This document shows, piece after piece, positions 26,001 through 34,382 of a stretch of 64,000 nucleotides of DNA (within the stretch, counting starts at the first letter, position 1; each line of letters opens with the position of its first letter). Source of the stretch: Axinella damicornis (taxonomy: Eukaryota > Porifera > Demospongiae > Axinellida > Axinellidae); the NCBI GenBank assembly GCA_963931865.1, contig OZ007507.1, positions 10,079,533-10,143,532 of the forward strand, written 5' to 3'. Made by a program: the position numbers and the translations under genes. Below the pieces are notes generated by a model, which saw only the letters and a list, made by a program, of their open reading frames with translations, searched no databases and was not told the origin of the DNA.

Positions 26001-29000
26001 GGTTTCACCTTGATGTGGAGCGATCCACCTTCTGTGGATCACAATGGTCTTATCCGTCAGTACGCTGTACACATCACAGAACTCAACACTGGCCTGGAGT
26101 ACACGTTGACATCAGTTGAGACTCGGGAAACTGTGTATTTCCTGCATCCTTTCTACAACTACACCTGTGTCGTATCTGCTGTCACTACTCAACCTGGGCC
26201 ATTCTCCATTCCACTCACTGTCAGAACACATGAACATGGTAAGATACTCAACCAATAATCATATTGACGGATTTAAAGCCTCTTTAAATTTAATAGTGTT
26301 AACAATCAAGGGGGCCACTCTCCCTGGCCTGGGTGGGGTCTGCATCACGTGCACAGATCTGCTGAGGGGTCACGTGACCATAGACGAGGCACAGCGGAGC
26401 TGCCTGCTCTCATTGCCGTCTCTGTGTTGTGAGCTGTCAGGGGCAACTTCTCAATCCCAGCATGAAGTATATATAGATGATGGCCAATAATAAAAATAAT
26501 GTAACCTGCTACTCTCTTCAGTGCCCACTGGACCGCCAGTTGATGTTAATGCCACTCCCATTAACTCAACCTCTGTGATCGTATCTTGGGACCCTCCTCC
26601 ATTTGAGCTTCAGAACGGAGTAATCACAAGCTACTCCATCATCCTGAAGACGGTTGACTCTGGAAATGTTTCTCTGTACTCATCCAACATGGACACCTTC
26701 ACAATAAGGTCTCTCCATCCATTCACCGCATATGTGGTTGCTGTTGCTGCTCAGACAAGTGAGGGCACTGGACCGTACACAAATGACTCCACTATGACTC
26801 CAGAAGATGGTAAGTACTGGTCTGTTGTCATCCTTTTATTATTGGAGGTCACATTTTGCATTCTCGGGAGGGAAGAATAGTTATATAACTCTTTGAGGAT
26901 ATTTCAGCCTGCTTAAGCGTACACACTAGTTTCTGATTGCTGTGCTCAAAATTGCTCCCAGAGGTAATTTCAGCCATCCTAAGCTGATACATGACTTTAA
27001 ATACATGTAATCAATTAGATCTCAGGAACTTCCAACCTGGCATAATTGATTAATGGGCCAAAATGCTGGAAATGGAGGCCCTACAAGGTGACTCAGAGAT
27101 GACTTCTTTCCAAACCCATTTTATGCGCACACGGACATTGAAACTGAAAGTCTCATGATGCACAGTTAATGTCTATACCTTACTAAACTGGCACATAATG
27201 CAATGGGTACCAAGCATGTGTTCTATTGTCTCCAGCTCCTTCTGCTCCTCCAATGGCAGCTAGGCACACCCAACTCACCTCAATTTCTGTTCTTCTGCAA
27301 TGGAGCCCTCCACCAAACCAAAATGTAAATGGCATCATTAGAGCGTACGAGGTGATTGTATCTGAGCAAGAGACTGGGCGGAATTACAACTTGACTTCGA
27401 CACGTAATGAACTCTCTGTTGGCAATCTTCACCCGTTCTATCGGTACAGTTTCGCAGTTTCTGCCATTACAATTGCTCAAGGGCCATTCACAGAATTGTA
27501 CAGTCTTCAAACACTTGAGGATGGTAAGTGTATCAATTATGGACATCTTCAGATAAGCTATATAAATGCAGTAAATTTTTTGTCGCTAATCTCTTGTTTT
27601 GGCAGCCTTGCACCTAATTTGTTATATGATTGCTCAAGGCTCTTGCACACATCATGGATACCTGAGGATATAGTGCTTGTGCTAACACTGCATGATTAAA
27701 TTTGATGCTTCAGTTTTATACTTCCCAAATGCACCCATATTGTACTCCCGATGCAGTCCCTAGTGGTCCTCCTCTGAGCTTTCAGGCTACTCCAGTAAAT
27801 TCATCAGCTCTTCAATTGACTTGGGAACCACCTGCCCCAGAACAGAGGAATGGGATCATTCGAGGATATCTGATTAATGCGACAGCCTTAGAGAGTGGGG
27901 AGCACTTCCAGCAGATGTCTCCAAATACGACATCTTTGGTAGTTGGCAACTTCCACCCCTACTACCAATACAATCTACTGGTTGCGGCAGTGACCATTGG
28001 AGCAGGAACATTCAGTGACATTCATCAAATACGAATGCCAGAAGATGGTATGTAAAGCATCGATACTTTCTAAAGAGAGGCAGAACATTGATTATTTAAA
28101 ACTGGTACTGTTTGTTCACTTCTGTAGTGCCGTCCGGAGGTCCACCTAACGTTCAGTTGAAAACGCTGTCTGCAAGTTCTGTCCTCGTCACATGGCAGCA
28201 TCTACAGCTAGCCCAGCAGAATGGTATCATAACTGGCTACACCATTCGGCTCATGGCATTGCAGGGTGGAGCTATAGATTCTGTACTGATGTACAATGTG
28301 TCTGCGACTGCATCATCACATCAAATTGAAGGTCTGGATGTTAATTTTTTGGCGTCGACGTGTAATCTATGATGTAGTATGTACTATTGCCAGTTACGTA
28401 CATTTACATACAATACAGGTTTACAAGGATATAGTCAATTCCAAGTGGCTGTTGCTGCTCAAACTGCAAAGGGTACTGGGCCATACGCCATGGCTTCAGT
28501 TGTTCAAACTCCAGTGGATGGTAAGAGTTTAGCAGACATATCCTGGCCAGATGAACTGGATACTTACATGACATTGTCGGAATCTCATCCATGCTTTAGT
28601 ACCTGGTGCTCCAGAAGACATCACATACACAATTCTGACTGACACTGCCATTCAACTTCAATGGAGTCCCCCAGACAATCCCAATGGCATCATCCAAAGC
28701 TATCAAGTTTTCTACCATGGTTACAGATTGAATCAAAGCAATGCGACCGGAAATGTAAGTCAGCGATAAGTAGGAGTGAGACAGTTCCAGTTGTGGGCTC
28801 TTTAATGCCCCCTGGAGTGCGGGGGGGGGGGGGGGGGGGGGGGCAAAAAGGGAGGACTGCCTGTATATATGCATACACACTCACTATCCACCACTTTGGT
28901 TCAACAAGTGCAGTTGTTTCCGCTGTTATGGCTAGTGCTTTGCTTGTGAGCCATACAGTCAATCCACACATGCAGGCCCACAAGCATAGGGTCTCCATAC

Positions 29001-30636
29001 AGGAAAAAAATTGCTGTGTTTAGAATAACAGAATTACCACATACTTTGTGGCATATTAATAATCCCTTCAGCAGTTCTCACAGTTCACTAATCTCTTTTA
29101 GAATCTTCAGCGAACATAGCTAATACCCCAAGTTTGTCATGAACAAGCATGATGGCAGCATTAGTTGTAAGCTGCATGGATTTACTGCTAACGTTTACTT
29201 TAAGGTAGGAAACATGGGTAGAGCGATCTCCGAAACCAAGTTGATGGATAAATGGGCAGCATCAAAGCGTACACAAGTTTCAGCAATACTTTGCATCAAA
29301 CTGCTCCCTCTGCTTGAAAACGCCCTAAAACTCAATTTTAAGGCCCTCTACTAAACTGAAAATTTGAACCCTCTCCAAGGCCCCACCCACACTCTGACCC
29401 CATCATCAATACACACACAAATCAGGCCAAAAAACAACGGATGGATTTACCACCTGCTCTCCTCAGTTGCAGGCTACAGCCCAAAACTCACTGCCGCCCT
29501 CAAAGACAGAGGTTTGGCTACCCTAGGCTTTCAAAAAAATTCCATGCACACCAACTGAAACAGACCAAAGCCAAGGCCAGTTTCCAAAAGGTCAACCTAC
29601 CCCCTGCAAAACTAGGGATGCTTTTCCACGTTCACCTCTCGGTTACAGAGTTTTGGCCACACATCTACTGCCTCTTACCAGCCCAGTCCAGCTACCAAAC
29701 CAGCCAAATTCGCCCTAACACGAAAATGGGCGGGGCCATTTTCCAGGCTGTTCTTCGGCCACTTCAGCAGACCCACAAACATTCCTTCTCACTCCACCTA
29801 GCTATTCACACTCAGATAGCCCTTCGCTACATTCAATAAGCTAGAATAGCTTCTTACGTAAAAAAAAAGAAAAAAAAAAGAAGAGTGTTGTAACAAATCT
29901 TCAAAGTACCGCACGGCCACATCAGAGTACCGATTTGAAACTTGAAAGGGCCGCTAGCCACATCAAAGAGAGAAGCCCCCCTTGTTTATTCCGGTTGCCG
30001 CCATGGGAAAACGTAAACAGATGAATAACTCTATATAACCGTATGCGAGTGACGTCATCTCATTAATTATTCATGAGCAAAATTGCGCGATTTCGCCGAT
30101 GCCATGCTTCCTACCTTAAACTCACTCTTTACTACGCACAGGGTGCAGTAACAGCAGATGGTCCTTCTACTGTGGCGACTGCAGAACCTTCGGTTATCAT
30201 TACCAACCTTGTTACTGGACTGACATATGAATTCAAGGTATATATAGACTACTCCTGTGGGTATCATGGTTTGATGGAGTGCAATTTGGGCATGAGCAAG
30301 GATTTACTGACCTTATAATTACAAGTGCAATTGGTTCCCCAAATAGCCCCCCCCCATGACGCTTTTTTACTGTTATGCACTCCGTAGCCTGTTTGTTTAC
30401 TTTTGTATCAAGTCATTAACAACACAAGATTGATTGGTCACTACTGATCAAGCCATATGTGCACTCACAATGTCCTCCAGGTCCGTGCTAGAACAGCTGC
30501 AGGCAGTGGGGACAACTCATCCATTATCACTGTTCAGCTTCGACTGGGTAAGTGCTATCATCAATGACAAGATGTGTCTGGCCAAAATGTATAAGATAAA
30601 CACCAGTGTGTATGTCAGGGGTGGATCCAGGAGGGT

Positions 30637-30667
<31 letters not shown>

Positions 30668-33600
30668 GGGGGGGGTCTACAAGGGGCTGTAGCCCCCCTT
30701 TCACTGACTGTGTGCCTATCGGCATGCCTCTAGTTTACAATAATGCACAATCCCTACACTGTTGAGAAAGATGAGAGCAGTATGTAGCAGGGCAGTAAAG
30801 CACCAAGTTGTGACGAGAGCCCTTCCTGACAACTGTATAGATGACGGTGAAAATTTTTCCGTGCTTCACGTGACAGTTTCTGCTAACAAAGATGACTATA
30901 GGAGGCTGAAAGCACTGCAGTAGATATAGCTAGCAGAAGTTGCAATGTGAGCTGACAGCTCAAAAGATGATAGTAAAGAATTTCCACGGTTTGTCAACTC
31001 CTTCACAGCAACCAACTCCAGCATTATACTTCAGGGTACCCCCCTCCGGATAAATTTTCCTGGATCCTCCCCAATTGACAAGCATGTTACGTATGCTGTT
31101 GTGAATGGCGAAAAAATATGCATAGGGAACCAAAATTTCACACCAACATTTGTTATCTCTACTACATCACAAGTGATGGTAGTTTAATAAATGTACAAGT
31201 AGTACTATTACAGTATTGCCAATCACCTCATTTACGTACACCTTCCAGATCACGGCACAGTGACTACAGCAGCCATCGATATCAACACTCTGACAATTGC
31301 TATTGCCTCAGTCCTTACTGTACTTGCGTGGATAGCATTGTGCTTTGTGCTGACATGTGTGATCCGGTTCCGTAGAAAGAAGGCTAAGAAAAATTTGAGG
31401 TAAGTTATTACAATGACTTTGTTCAACTTCCTTAGCAGCATTGCAGTATGCTGTTACATGGTATCTATTCCCTTTACTTCAGGAGTGAACAAATGCAATA
31501 CAGCCTTCCAATCCTCGGGAATGCAAAAAGGTTAAAATCTTTTCGGTATACTGTAATGTATTTTGACCCAATATACAATGCTGATGATTTAATTATATCA
31601 CTGCAAAGACACTACCTATGTCCTAACACTGGTAAATGCCAGGACAAAGTGGCCAATTATGTGATCATTTGACGAAGGCCGACCCTTTGCATTGCTTACA
31701 CAGAATTTGGCCGGACCTAACTTTTGTTTGTACTTAATTGGTTAGAAATTTATAGGCTATGATTATAGATGTAGCAATTCCAAATACATAATACTCTATT
31801 TCTCCACTTGCAGTTTTGAATTTTCTGAAACATTCGCAAATGTGGATGTGGTGAGTAAAACAGGATGAATGTAGCATGGCACTCAAGTTTAGATAATGGG
31901 GGTGAGGGTACTACGTGTAACTCTACTCAAGCTAACTTCTCTAACTGGATGGTCTCAGCTATATAACACCATGAGAATACTGTAACTGAAAAAGGTACTG
32001 CACTATAAGTGGCCTCATTCCCAGGCCGTCTGCCGCTTCAAGTTGCATACGTGACCTTTGAACCCCCGTCAAGGGTTCAAAGGTCACGTATGCGACTAAA
32101 AACGAAGTGGCAGATGGCCTGGGAACAAGGCTACACTATAAGCACATTCACTATTAAATAGTTACAAGTAGCTTCGCTCGGTTCGCTCACTCAGCTACTT
32201 CCCCCTCGTTCGCCTACGTGAGTAATCCGGCGCCGGACAGCTCTCTGTGCAGAGCTGCTGCTCCCCGATTGCGTAGCTTCAGCTGCTGCACCCCGATTGC
32301 TAGTCTCGCTGCTCGCCACTTGCGTTCGCTTCAGCTGCTCTTCCCCGATTTCAACAGCTCTCCGATTGCGTCCGCTTTGGCTGCTGCTCCCCGATTTCAA
32401 CAGCTCCCCGACGATTGCGTCCGCTTCGGCTGCTGCTCCCCAATTGCGTCCGCTTCAACTGCTGCTCCCCGATTGCGTCTGCTTCAACTGCAGATCCCCG
32501 ATTGCGTCCGCTTGTAGCCTCACCTGTTTTGGAAGATTCCAGCCCATGCCCGATGTTCTCGAACGTTCTTCGCAGAGTTCAAGGTTCAGTACATTGAAGT
32601 ACTAAGGTCGCGCGTCACTAGTCTAGTCCCGCCCCACGAACTTCCCACTTCCGTCACACACACACGGACGCACATTAAAATCTTAATATATTGATGTTGG
32701 CAATTTGAATGATGTCTGAATTCGTTGTCCCATTTCCAGAAAAGCGAGAACAATTCTTTTTGACACGTTTCCAGAGCTTGAACTTCCAAAATTTTATGTG
32801 CTTCCACGTAACCACACCAATTGGAGTGTTCAAGTTGTGAAACGTAGTGTGCACAATATAATTGTAGTTAGCCAAGACTACTAATTTACTGGCTGGCATA
32901 AATATGTTGGAGGTCAAACAAGAGAGTGCATGAGAATTGAATCCACATGCAGCAATATGTTTCAGAATCCACCTGAGATTCCACTAAGTAGGGGAGTGGA
33001 AGACATGCTACATGTACAATGCAAGTTGGCCCAAGCAAAGTTCGGTTGATTCCCATTCTCTCAGCACTTTGACCAGTACTTGTAACATTCACCTGCTGAA
33101 TTGCTGTAATAGTGGATGTTAGATACACTGGTACACTGATAATGATGTGTCTTTTTTCTACAGGATGACAAGGATGAAAGTGAGTTTTGCTAGCAGTTAC
33201 AATCGTGGTAGAACTAGCTGTTGTCTGCACCCTATTAATTAACTGTAATCTACACAACAGTCCAGGGCCATAGGAAGCATTCTAGTCAGTCAGGCAATGG
33301 CCGGACCACACTTTGGCCCGTTTTTCAACTGGCCCGTATATTAATTGCTCTGCACTTGCTCTCCACTGAGATAGACTCCCAGAGGTTGACAAACGGCCCA
33401 ACCAGTCAATGCTTTTCAGGTTCCCTAAGTGCCAGTTTGGGAGAACACTAGTCTATATAAAGTTATTCAGTGGCATTGGCTTCAGTGCAATGAATCTTGT
33501 AACCAGGCATTTTACCACATGACGTGTGTTACGGCAATGAAAAGAATTCGAACACGTAATAGTCAGTTGCAGATGACATACGTATTCGTGCAGTTACTGC

Positions 33601-34382
33601 ATGCATCTAGTTGGATTTCAGGGACGGTTTTGCCTTACAATCGCTTCAGAAAATCTCAGAACATCCAGCTCCCCCCCCCCCCCCCCCCCCCTTCAGACTT
33701 ATCCACACTGTGTGCTTCATGTGGCCTAAAATAGCTATGAAACAAATGCTTGTTTGGCCACAAATTTATAATTACAATGGTCACTAGTGTGTATAGACCC
33801 AATTGAACAGGGTGTTTTAGGGCATGACCACCAATCCCTTCCTGCGATTTGTACTGCATTTATACATGAACCCAGTATACAACTATTGGATATCCATGCA
33901 GAGCAGCAGCTTGGGAATTGAAAATTCATTTGTTATTGCATGTAGTTGCAGGCATACCGATCTGAGTACACTATTTGCATGATTATCGAATTTGGGTAAA
34001 TATTAATATTCATGGGAACTTAAACATGTACACATGTTGTGGGAGTAATTCATAATTGTGTTATGGGATAGATAGGAAGGCTCAAGTGCATGGCAGGAAA
34101 GAGGTGGGTTAAGGCCGGAGATGAGACTAAACTTCAGCTGAGGCAACCCAGGTATTGCGGTGAAACTTAAGCAACGTGGTCCATTTCTATAACAGTCTTC
34201 CCAAGCTTGATAATTATATGCACAAAGTAAGGGATGCATGCTAGAAAGGGATTGGATGCATGTATGTAGTTTGTGCTGGAAAGGAGTGGGTCTATACTAC
34301 AGCAGTTAGAAAGGAGGGATCGGCATCTATGTGATTCTTGTGTTAAGTTGCAGTGCTTGAAGAAGATGATGACGCCTTATGA
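163..34382 (+). CDS. Gene 1: giant Ig/FN3 single-pass membrane protein (59 inferred exons)
   Basis: A very large cell-surface protein assembled from splice sites and reading phase. Order: signal peptide; 24 Ig domains; one PPC-like module; 25 FN3 domains; transmembrane segment; short tail ending at a TGA at 34380-34382. The joined exons total 15,432 bases (5,143 residues). Phases agree at every junction, and nearly all introns have GT...AG ends with typical donors (GTAAGT, GTGAGT). Introns are mostly 60-150 bases; the long ones contain mobile elements. Ig and FN3 chains are typical of adhesion molecules (Dscam, titin-like and RPTP/RTK ectodomains), but no kinase or phosphatase domain is seen after the membrane segment. 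Dense N-glycosylation sequons fit an extracellular location. Extracellular homophilic or matrix binding is inferred. Because most internal exons are phase 1-1, the real transcripts may use subsets of them. Confidence 0.85.
1199..2958 (+). CDS. Gene 1 Ig exons 2-5 (four type-A Ig domains)
   Basis: Exons 1199-1501, 1670-1972, 2159-2461 and 2647-2958. All are phase 1-1; lengths are 303, 303, 303 and 312 bases. Each encodes one I-set-like Ig domain: PQVV start, NSTVEAGS strand, first core Cys in ACVGFGDPSPSVTW with the core Trp, then YICTVG-type second core Cys. A third Cys (AIC, TIC or EIC) sits just before the D/E-x-x-x-x-Y-x-C segment. The four are near copies of each other, and the introns after exons 3 and 4 are also alike, so this is a young tandem duplication. 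Sequons (NST, NNS/NSS, NAS/NVS) recur at fixed positions. Confidence 0.88.
3006..3079. repeat. 74-bp perfect palindrome in an intron
   Basis: The two 37-base halves are exact reverse complements with no spacer; the centre is TTTAAA. It lies in the intron between Ig exons 5 and 6. It could be a fold-back mobile element remnant, a duplicated-inverted repair product, or an assembly artefact. As RNA it would form a 37-bp stem. Confidence 0.95.
3211..6962 (+). CDS. Gene 1 Ig exons 6-15 (alternating type B and type A Ig domains)
   Basis: Type-B exons: 3211-3522, 3957-4268, 4719-5030, 5494-5805, 6270-6581 (312 bases each; start DPAQILIHPNQTTEVDAYN, core TCVAFGDPVPSITWN, end ALSVNARG). Type-A exons: 3589-3891, 4349-4651, 5109-5411, 5886-6188 (303 bases each; ERPQVV start, TCVGYGDPTVSVTW core) and 6651-6962 (312 bases; ends TPTGG). 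Strict B-A alternation with near-identical copies shows that a two-exon unit (about 760 bases with introns) was amplified. All exons are phase 1-1. Every domain keeps the core Cys-Trp-Cys and an additional Cys (VLCGAEQ or VICSADE). The 69-base intron 6582-6650 has no stop in frame, so its retention would join two Ig domains by 23 extra residues. Confidence 0.9.
7044..9759 (+). CDS. Gene 1 Ig exons 16-22 (seven Ig domains)
   Basis: Exons 7044-7352 (B-like, 309), 7424-7735 (A, 312), 7810-8121 (B, 312), 8197-8508 (A, 312), 8600-8908 (B-like, 309), 9068-9379 (A-like, 312) and 9448-9759 (B-like, 312). All are phase 1-1. The 7044 and 8600 exons are close copies with a distinctive TCVATGDPIPSILWRKD core. 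The exon at 8600 has no early ATG but is fully open and has proper splice ends. The 9068 exon has a divergent core (CVGFSDPTSSITW) and ends in VEGG. Sequons are frequent. The A/B alternation continues from the preceding block, but the copies are more diverged, so this part of the array is older. Confidence 0.88.
9068..10050 (+). repeat. Segmental duplicate, copy 1 (Ig exons 21-22 plus introns)
   Basis: This block matches 14499 to about 15730: both exon pairs are nearly identical, and the similarity continues into the following introns (for example the stretches around 9900-10050 and 15575-15730). It is a tandem segmental duplication within gene 1. Confidence 0.7.
10803..10841 (+). pseudogene. 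Left remnant of a decayed Ig exon beside the transposon
   Basis: These bases match the type-A segment that encodes TGNGIILVQS in Ig exon 17, with a few differences and no usable splice sites. They end about 20 bases before the pogo-like element. The matching downstream part of an Ig exon appears on the other side of the element (13778-13816). Confidence 0.5.
10862..13647 (-). mobile_element. Pogo/Tigger-like DNA transposon, decayed
   Basis: A 2,786-base element flanked by TA (10860-10861 and 13648-13649), as expected for the Tc1/mariner-pogo superfamily. Imperfect terminal inverted repeats start GCGTA and share the TATTATCGCCG / TATCATCGCCG segment. On the minus strand it carries transposase pieces in order: HTH, DDE catalytic core, C-terminal tail. 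It lies in a gene 1 intron, opposite in orientation to the gene. The reading frame is broken by several shifts, so it should not move by itself. Confidence 0.85.
11172..13359 (-). pseudogene. Broken pogo/Tigger-family transposase with C-terminal zinc finger
   Basis: Four overlapping minus-strand frames. 12958-13359 has a psq-type helix-turn-helix (TISEAAKKYNVPRKTLNDRI). From about 12970 down to 12321 runs the DDE_1 core, with YNCDET and FIDGHKSH carrying the first two catalytic Asp residues. 12014-12394 continues with LQPLDVAVFKSLKDHYSK, which holds the third Asp. 11172-12026 has a Lys/Glu-rich coiled-coil stretch and ends in a cysteine/histidine-rich finger (CTICSQKEP, CDRCDAWAH, CDTC) resembling a PHD-type Cys4-His-Cys3 finger. 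Frame changes are seen near 12970 (after a GGG), near 12350 and near 12020. Domain order is standard for this family; the terminal finger is a less common addition. Confidence 0.83.
13723..13775. repeat. Fold-back element, CCTCGTTCCCAGG family
   Basis: Inverted arms TAGCCTCGTTCCCAGGC and the near complement CTGGGAACGAGGATA surround about 20 bases. The same arms recur at 32010-32133, 36947-37036 and 61890-61933, and as a half copy at 44489-44507, so this is a dispersed miniature element. Confidence 0.75.
13778..13816 (+). pseudogene. Right remnant of the decayed Ig exon
   Basis: The segment reading QYNCVV resembles the second-cysteine region (QYSCVV / QYSCIV) of the type-A Ig exons at 6651 and 7424. 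With 10803-10841 it suggests one former Ig exon now separated by the transposon and a fold-back element. The match is short. Confidence 0.4.
13893..15209 (+). CDS. Gene 1 Ig exons 23-25 (last three Ig domains)
   Basis: Exons 13893-14207 (B, 315 bases), 14499-14810 (A-like, 312) and 14898-15209 (B-like, 312), all phase 1-1. The first has core ACVVYGVPSPSITW and lacks the usual Pro that follows the opening Asp. The other two are near copies of the exons at 9068 and 9448. A short triplicated motif (TACCATGATTCTGTA at 14323, 14345 and 14370) lies in the intron between the first two. The 1.3-kb intron after 15209 contains a small repeat (16238-16418) and otherwise nothing recognised. Confidence 0.87.
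14499..15730 (+). repeat. Segmental duplicate, copy 2 (Ig exons 24-25 plus introns)
   Basis: Second copy of the block at 9068-10050; see that entry. The end is approximate because intron similarity fades gradually. Confidence 0.68.
16238..16418. repeat. Small inverted-repeat element (MITE-like)
   Basis: The ends TAACCCTTTAA and TTAAAGGGTTA are perfect 11-base inverted repeats enclosing about 160 bases, including the 16-base palindrome GACGTCTATAGACGTC. It lies in the intron before the PPC-like exon. Confidence 0.65.
16519..16851 (+). CDS. Gene 1 exon 26: PPC-like beta-sandwich module
   Basis: A 333-base phase 1-1 exon. The product has the pattern YYQLAFPSGGVTITLDVIQG, then YAS, YDW, and LFLAIVGGQSTNTYII. 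It is neither Ig nor FN3. The alternating hydrophobic strands, a YY-x-x-x-F start and a Y-x-I end resemble PPC-type (pre-peptidase C-terminal) carbohydrate-binding-like sandwiches; this family name is a tentative reading. A related module is at 62506-62826 in gene 2. It separates the Ig array from the FN3 array. Confidence 0.7.
16974..17012. repeat. 39-base poly-C run
   Basis: An uninterrupted run of C in the intron before the first FN3 exon. Similar G or C runs of 21-25 bases occur at 28821, 30651, 33671, 35438 and 40529. True lengths may be mis-sequenced. Confidence 0.9.
17237..19117 (+). CDS. Gene 1 FN3 exons 27-31 (FN3 domains 1-5)
   Basis: Exons 17237-17533, 17598-17885, 17966-18253, 18323-18610 and 18827-19117, each phase 1-1 and 288-297 bases. 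Each encodes one FN3 domain: a PP near the start, the SW-x-PP strand with core Trp (LSWDPPPYEDQNG), an Asn-Gly turn, the Tyr of YxVxV, then HPFYxYxCxV(A/S)A and a GPF/GPFS end. The acidic stretch before each donor (EDG, ENG) is shared across the array. The intron 19118-19219 after the last of these is 102 bases with no in-frame stop, so it could be retained and add 34 residues. Confidence 0.9.
19220..19543 (+). CDS. Gene 1 exon 32: FN3 domain 6, running into a minisatellite
   Basis: A phase 1-1 FN3 exon (324 bases by its first donor, TCAG/GTCAGT). Core LLVTWDPPAEHNGILISYTV. Its last codons (TDES) are the start of a 48-base repeat that continues in frame beyond the donor for ten copies (19531-20010). 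Translation could continue to a stop at 20017-20019 if no splice occurs. Confidence 0.85.
19531..20010 (+). repeat. 48-bp minisatellite, ten copies, spanning a splice donor
   Basis: Ten head-to-tail 48-base copies encode TDESGQCCTAVIGYRC or the variant ...VTGYLC in frame with the preceding FN3 exon. Order of variants: IGYRC, TGYLC, IGYRC, IGYRC, TGYLC, TGYLC, IGYRC, TGYLC, IGYRC, IGCLC. Each copy contains the same TCAG/GTCAGT donor, and since 48 is a multiple of three all ten donors are in the same phase. The repeats may be intronic or, by use of a later donor, add 16-residue cysteine-rich units. Confidence 0.97.
20059..25009 (+). CDS. Gene 1 FN3 exons 33-45 (FN3 domains 7-19)
   Basis: Thirteen single-exon FN3 domains, all phase 1-1: 20059-20343, 20634-20933, 21069-21359, 21428-21715, 21848-22135, 22207-22494, 22569-22853, 22918-23208, 23276-23563, 23651-23947, 24012-24296, 24355-24645, 24719-25009. 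Typical markers are PPxN at the start, SWxPP with the core Trp, NGIIxxYxI(N/T)ITExETG, HPYYTYxCxVAA and GPF/GPYT at the end. They are more diverged from one another than the Ig exons, so the FN3 array is older. Two recurrent types can be told apart: HPYYTY with TVAxGPF, and TPHTTY with NxAGTGPF, roughly alternating. Sequons are frequent (NIT, NLT, NVT). Confidence 0.9.
25236..25777. mobile_element. Non-autonomous inverted-repeat element in an FN3 intron
   Basis: A 542-base element with perfect 27-base inverted ends (25236-25262 and 25751-25777) that begin TACCGTATTTCCGCG. The interior has further copies of GCCGCCCTCGA-type segments in both halves. A TA at each end could be part of the repeat or the target duplication. 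The interior has no credible transposase, so it is a MITE-type element; family unknown. Confidence 0.82.
25951..28047 (+). CDS. Gene 1 FN3 exons 46-49 (FN3 domains 20-23)
   Basis: Exons 25951-26238, 26522-26809, 27236-27523 and 27757-28047, all phase 1-1. FN3 marks as in the preceding block, for example IVSWDPPPFELQNGVITSYS and LQWSPPPNQNVNGIIRAYEV. The introns here are longer (26239-26521, 26810-27235) and contain nothing I recognise. Confidence 0.89.
28128..28520 (+). CDS. Gene 1 exons 50-51: FN3 domain 24, split
   Basis: The first part is 28128-28331 (204 bases; core VLVTWQHLQLAQQNGIITGY). It ends at a phase-1 donor AAG/GTCTGG. The second is 28419-28520 (102 bases; GLQGYSQFQVAVAAQTAKG then GPYA and the usual VDG end). 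Joining restores a normal FN3 F-G region (IEGLQGYSQFQVAVAAQ). The domains upstream have no internal intron, so this marks the change towards the membrane-proximal, non-amplified part of the gene. Confidence 0.78.
28600..30547 (+). CDS. Gene 1 exons 52-54: FN3 domain 25, membrane-proximal, split in three
   Basis: Exons 28600-28754 (155 bases, to phase 0), 30142-30237 (96, phase 0-0) and 30481-30547 (67, to phase 1). They give QLQWSPPDNPNGIIQSYQV, then a sequon-bearing segment, then VIITNLVTGLTYEFKVRART and a GSGDNSS end. This is a complete FN3 when joined. The 1.4-kb intron 28755-30141 holds a poly-G run (28821-28843) and a TTAA-flanked element (29202-30115). Confidence 0.76.
28821..28843. repeat. 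Poly-G run (23 bases)
   Basis: Homopolymer in the first intron of the last FN3 domain. Confidence 0.9.
29202..30115 (+). mobile_element. TTAA-flanked element with a ~200-codon frame (copy in gene 1)
   Basis: The ends TTAAGGTAGGAAACATGG and the complement of TTAAGGTAGGAAGCATGG are inverted, and TTAA at each border suggests piggyBac-type target sites. The plus strand reads MGRAISETKLMDKWAASKRT from 29214, breaks at a stop near 29352, then continues through GWIYHLLSSVAGYSPKL to about 29839. Two related copies are at 46415-46835 and 46836-47797. I do not recognise the protein. It lacks visible DDE motifs, so the element may be mobilised by another's transposase. A TTAA call from one site is suggestive only. 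Confidence 0.65.
30651..30675. repeat. Poly-G run (25 bases) after a GT repeat
   Basis: A short (GT)n tract runs directly into 25 G in the intron between FN3 25 and the membrane exon. Confidence 0.88.
31249..31399 (+). CDS. Gene 1 exon 55: transmembrane segment
   Basis: A 151-base exon, phase 1 to phase 2. It encodes a short extracellular stalk (HGTVTTAAIDIN), a hydrophobic span of about 25 residues (LTIAIASVLTVLAW then IALCFVLTCVI) and a strongly basic stop-transfer motif (RFRRKKAKKNLR). This sets the topology: N-terminus outside, C-terminus in the cytosol. The acceptor TTCCAG and donor GTAAGT are good. Confidence 0.86.
31483..34382 (+). CDS. Gene 1 exons 56-59: short cytoplasmic tail
   Basis: Small exons that fit by phase: 31483-31530 (SEQMQYSLPILGNAK), 31814-31850 (FEFSETFANVDV), 33164-33179 (DDKDE) and 34354-34382 (LEEDDDAL, then TGA). 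The tail is about 45 residues and ends acidic. No kinase, phosphatase, PDZ ligand or ITAM is evident. Exon 33164 could instead be terminal, reading on to a TAG at 33189-33191. The last two exons rest on splice-site reading alone, so this end of the model is the least certain. Confidence 0.5.
32010..32133. repeat. Fold-back element, CCTCGTTCCCAGG family
   Basis: Long imperfect palindrome: outer arms GGCCTCATTCCCAGGC and GCCTGGGAACAAGGC, inner arms ACGTGACCTTTGAACCC and GGGTTCAAAGGTCACGT. It lies between two inferred tail exons of gene 1. Confidence 0.8.
32160..32680. repeat. Degenerate ~30-bp tandem repeat block with a duplicate at 42405-42910
   Basis: Repeated variants of GCTGCTCCCCGATTGCGTCC make up 32225-32515. 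The flank to about 32680 (CACTAGTCTAGTCCCGCCCC and onwards) is shared with 42720-42910. The two blocks are copies of one dispersed repeat. Reading frames across it are periodic and not credible as genes. Confidence 0.72.
33671..33691. repeat. Poly-C run (21 bases)
   Basis: Homopolymer in the intron between the last two inferred exons of gene 1. Confidence 0.88.

Noticed and set aside
26260..26490. A coding exon between FN3 exons 46 and 47
   Set aside because: The frame has many Cys and Leu but no FN3 pattern, and the flanking FN3 exons join perfectly without it.
28690..28998. Minus-strand frame with a proline run
   Set aside because: The run comes from the poly-G tract at 28821; no domain.
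32218..32605. Overlapping frames rich in Ala, Ser and Pro
   Set aside because: All three frames are open because of the ~30-bp tandem repeat, not because of coding selection.
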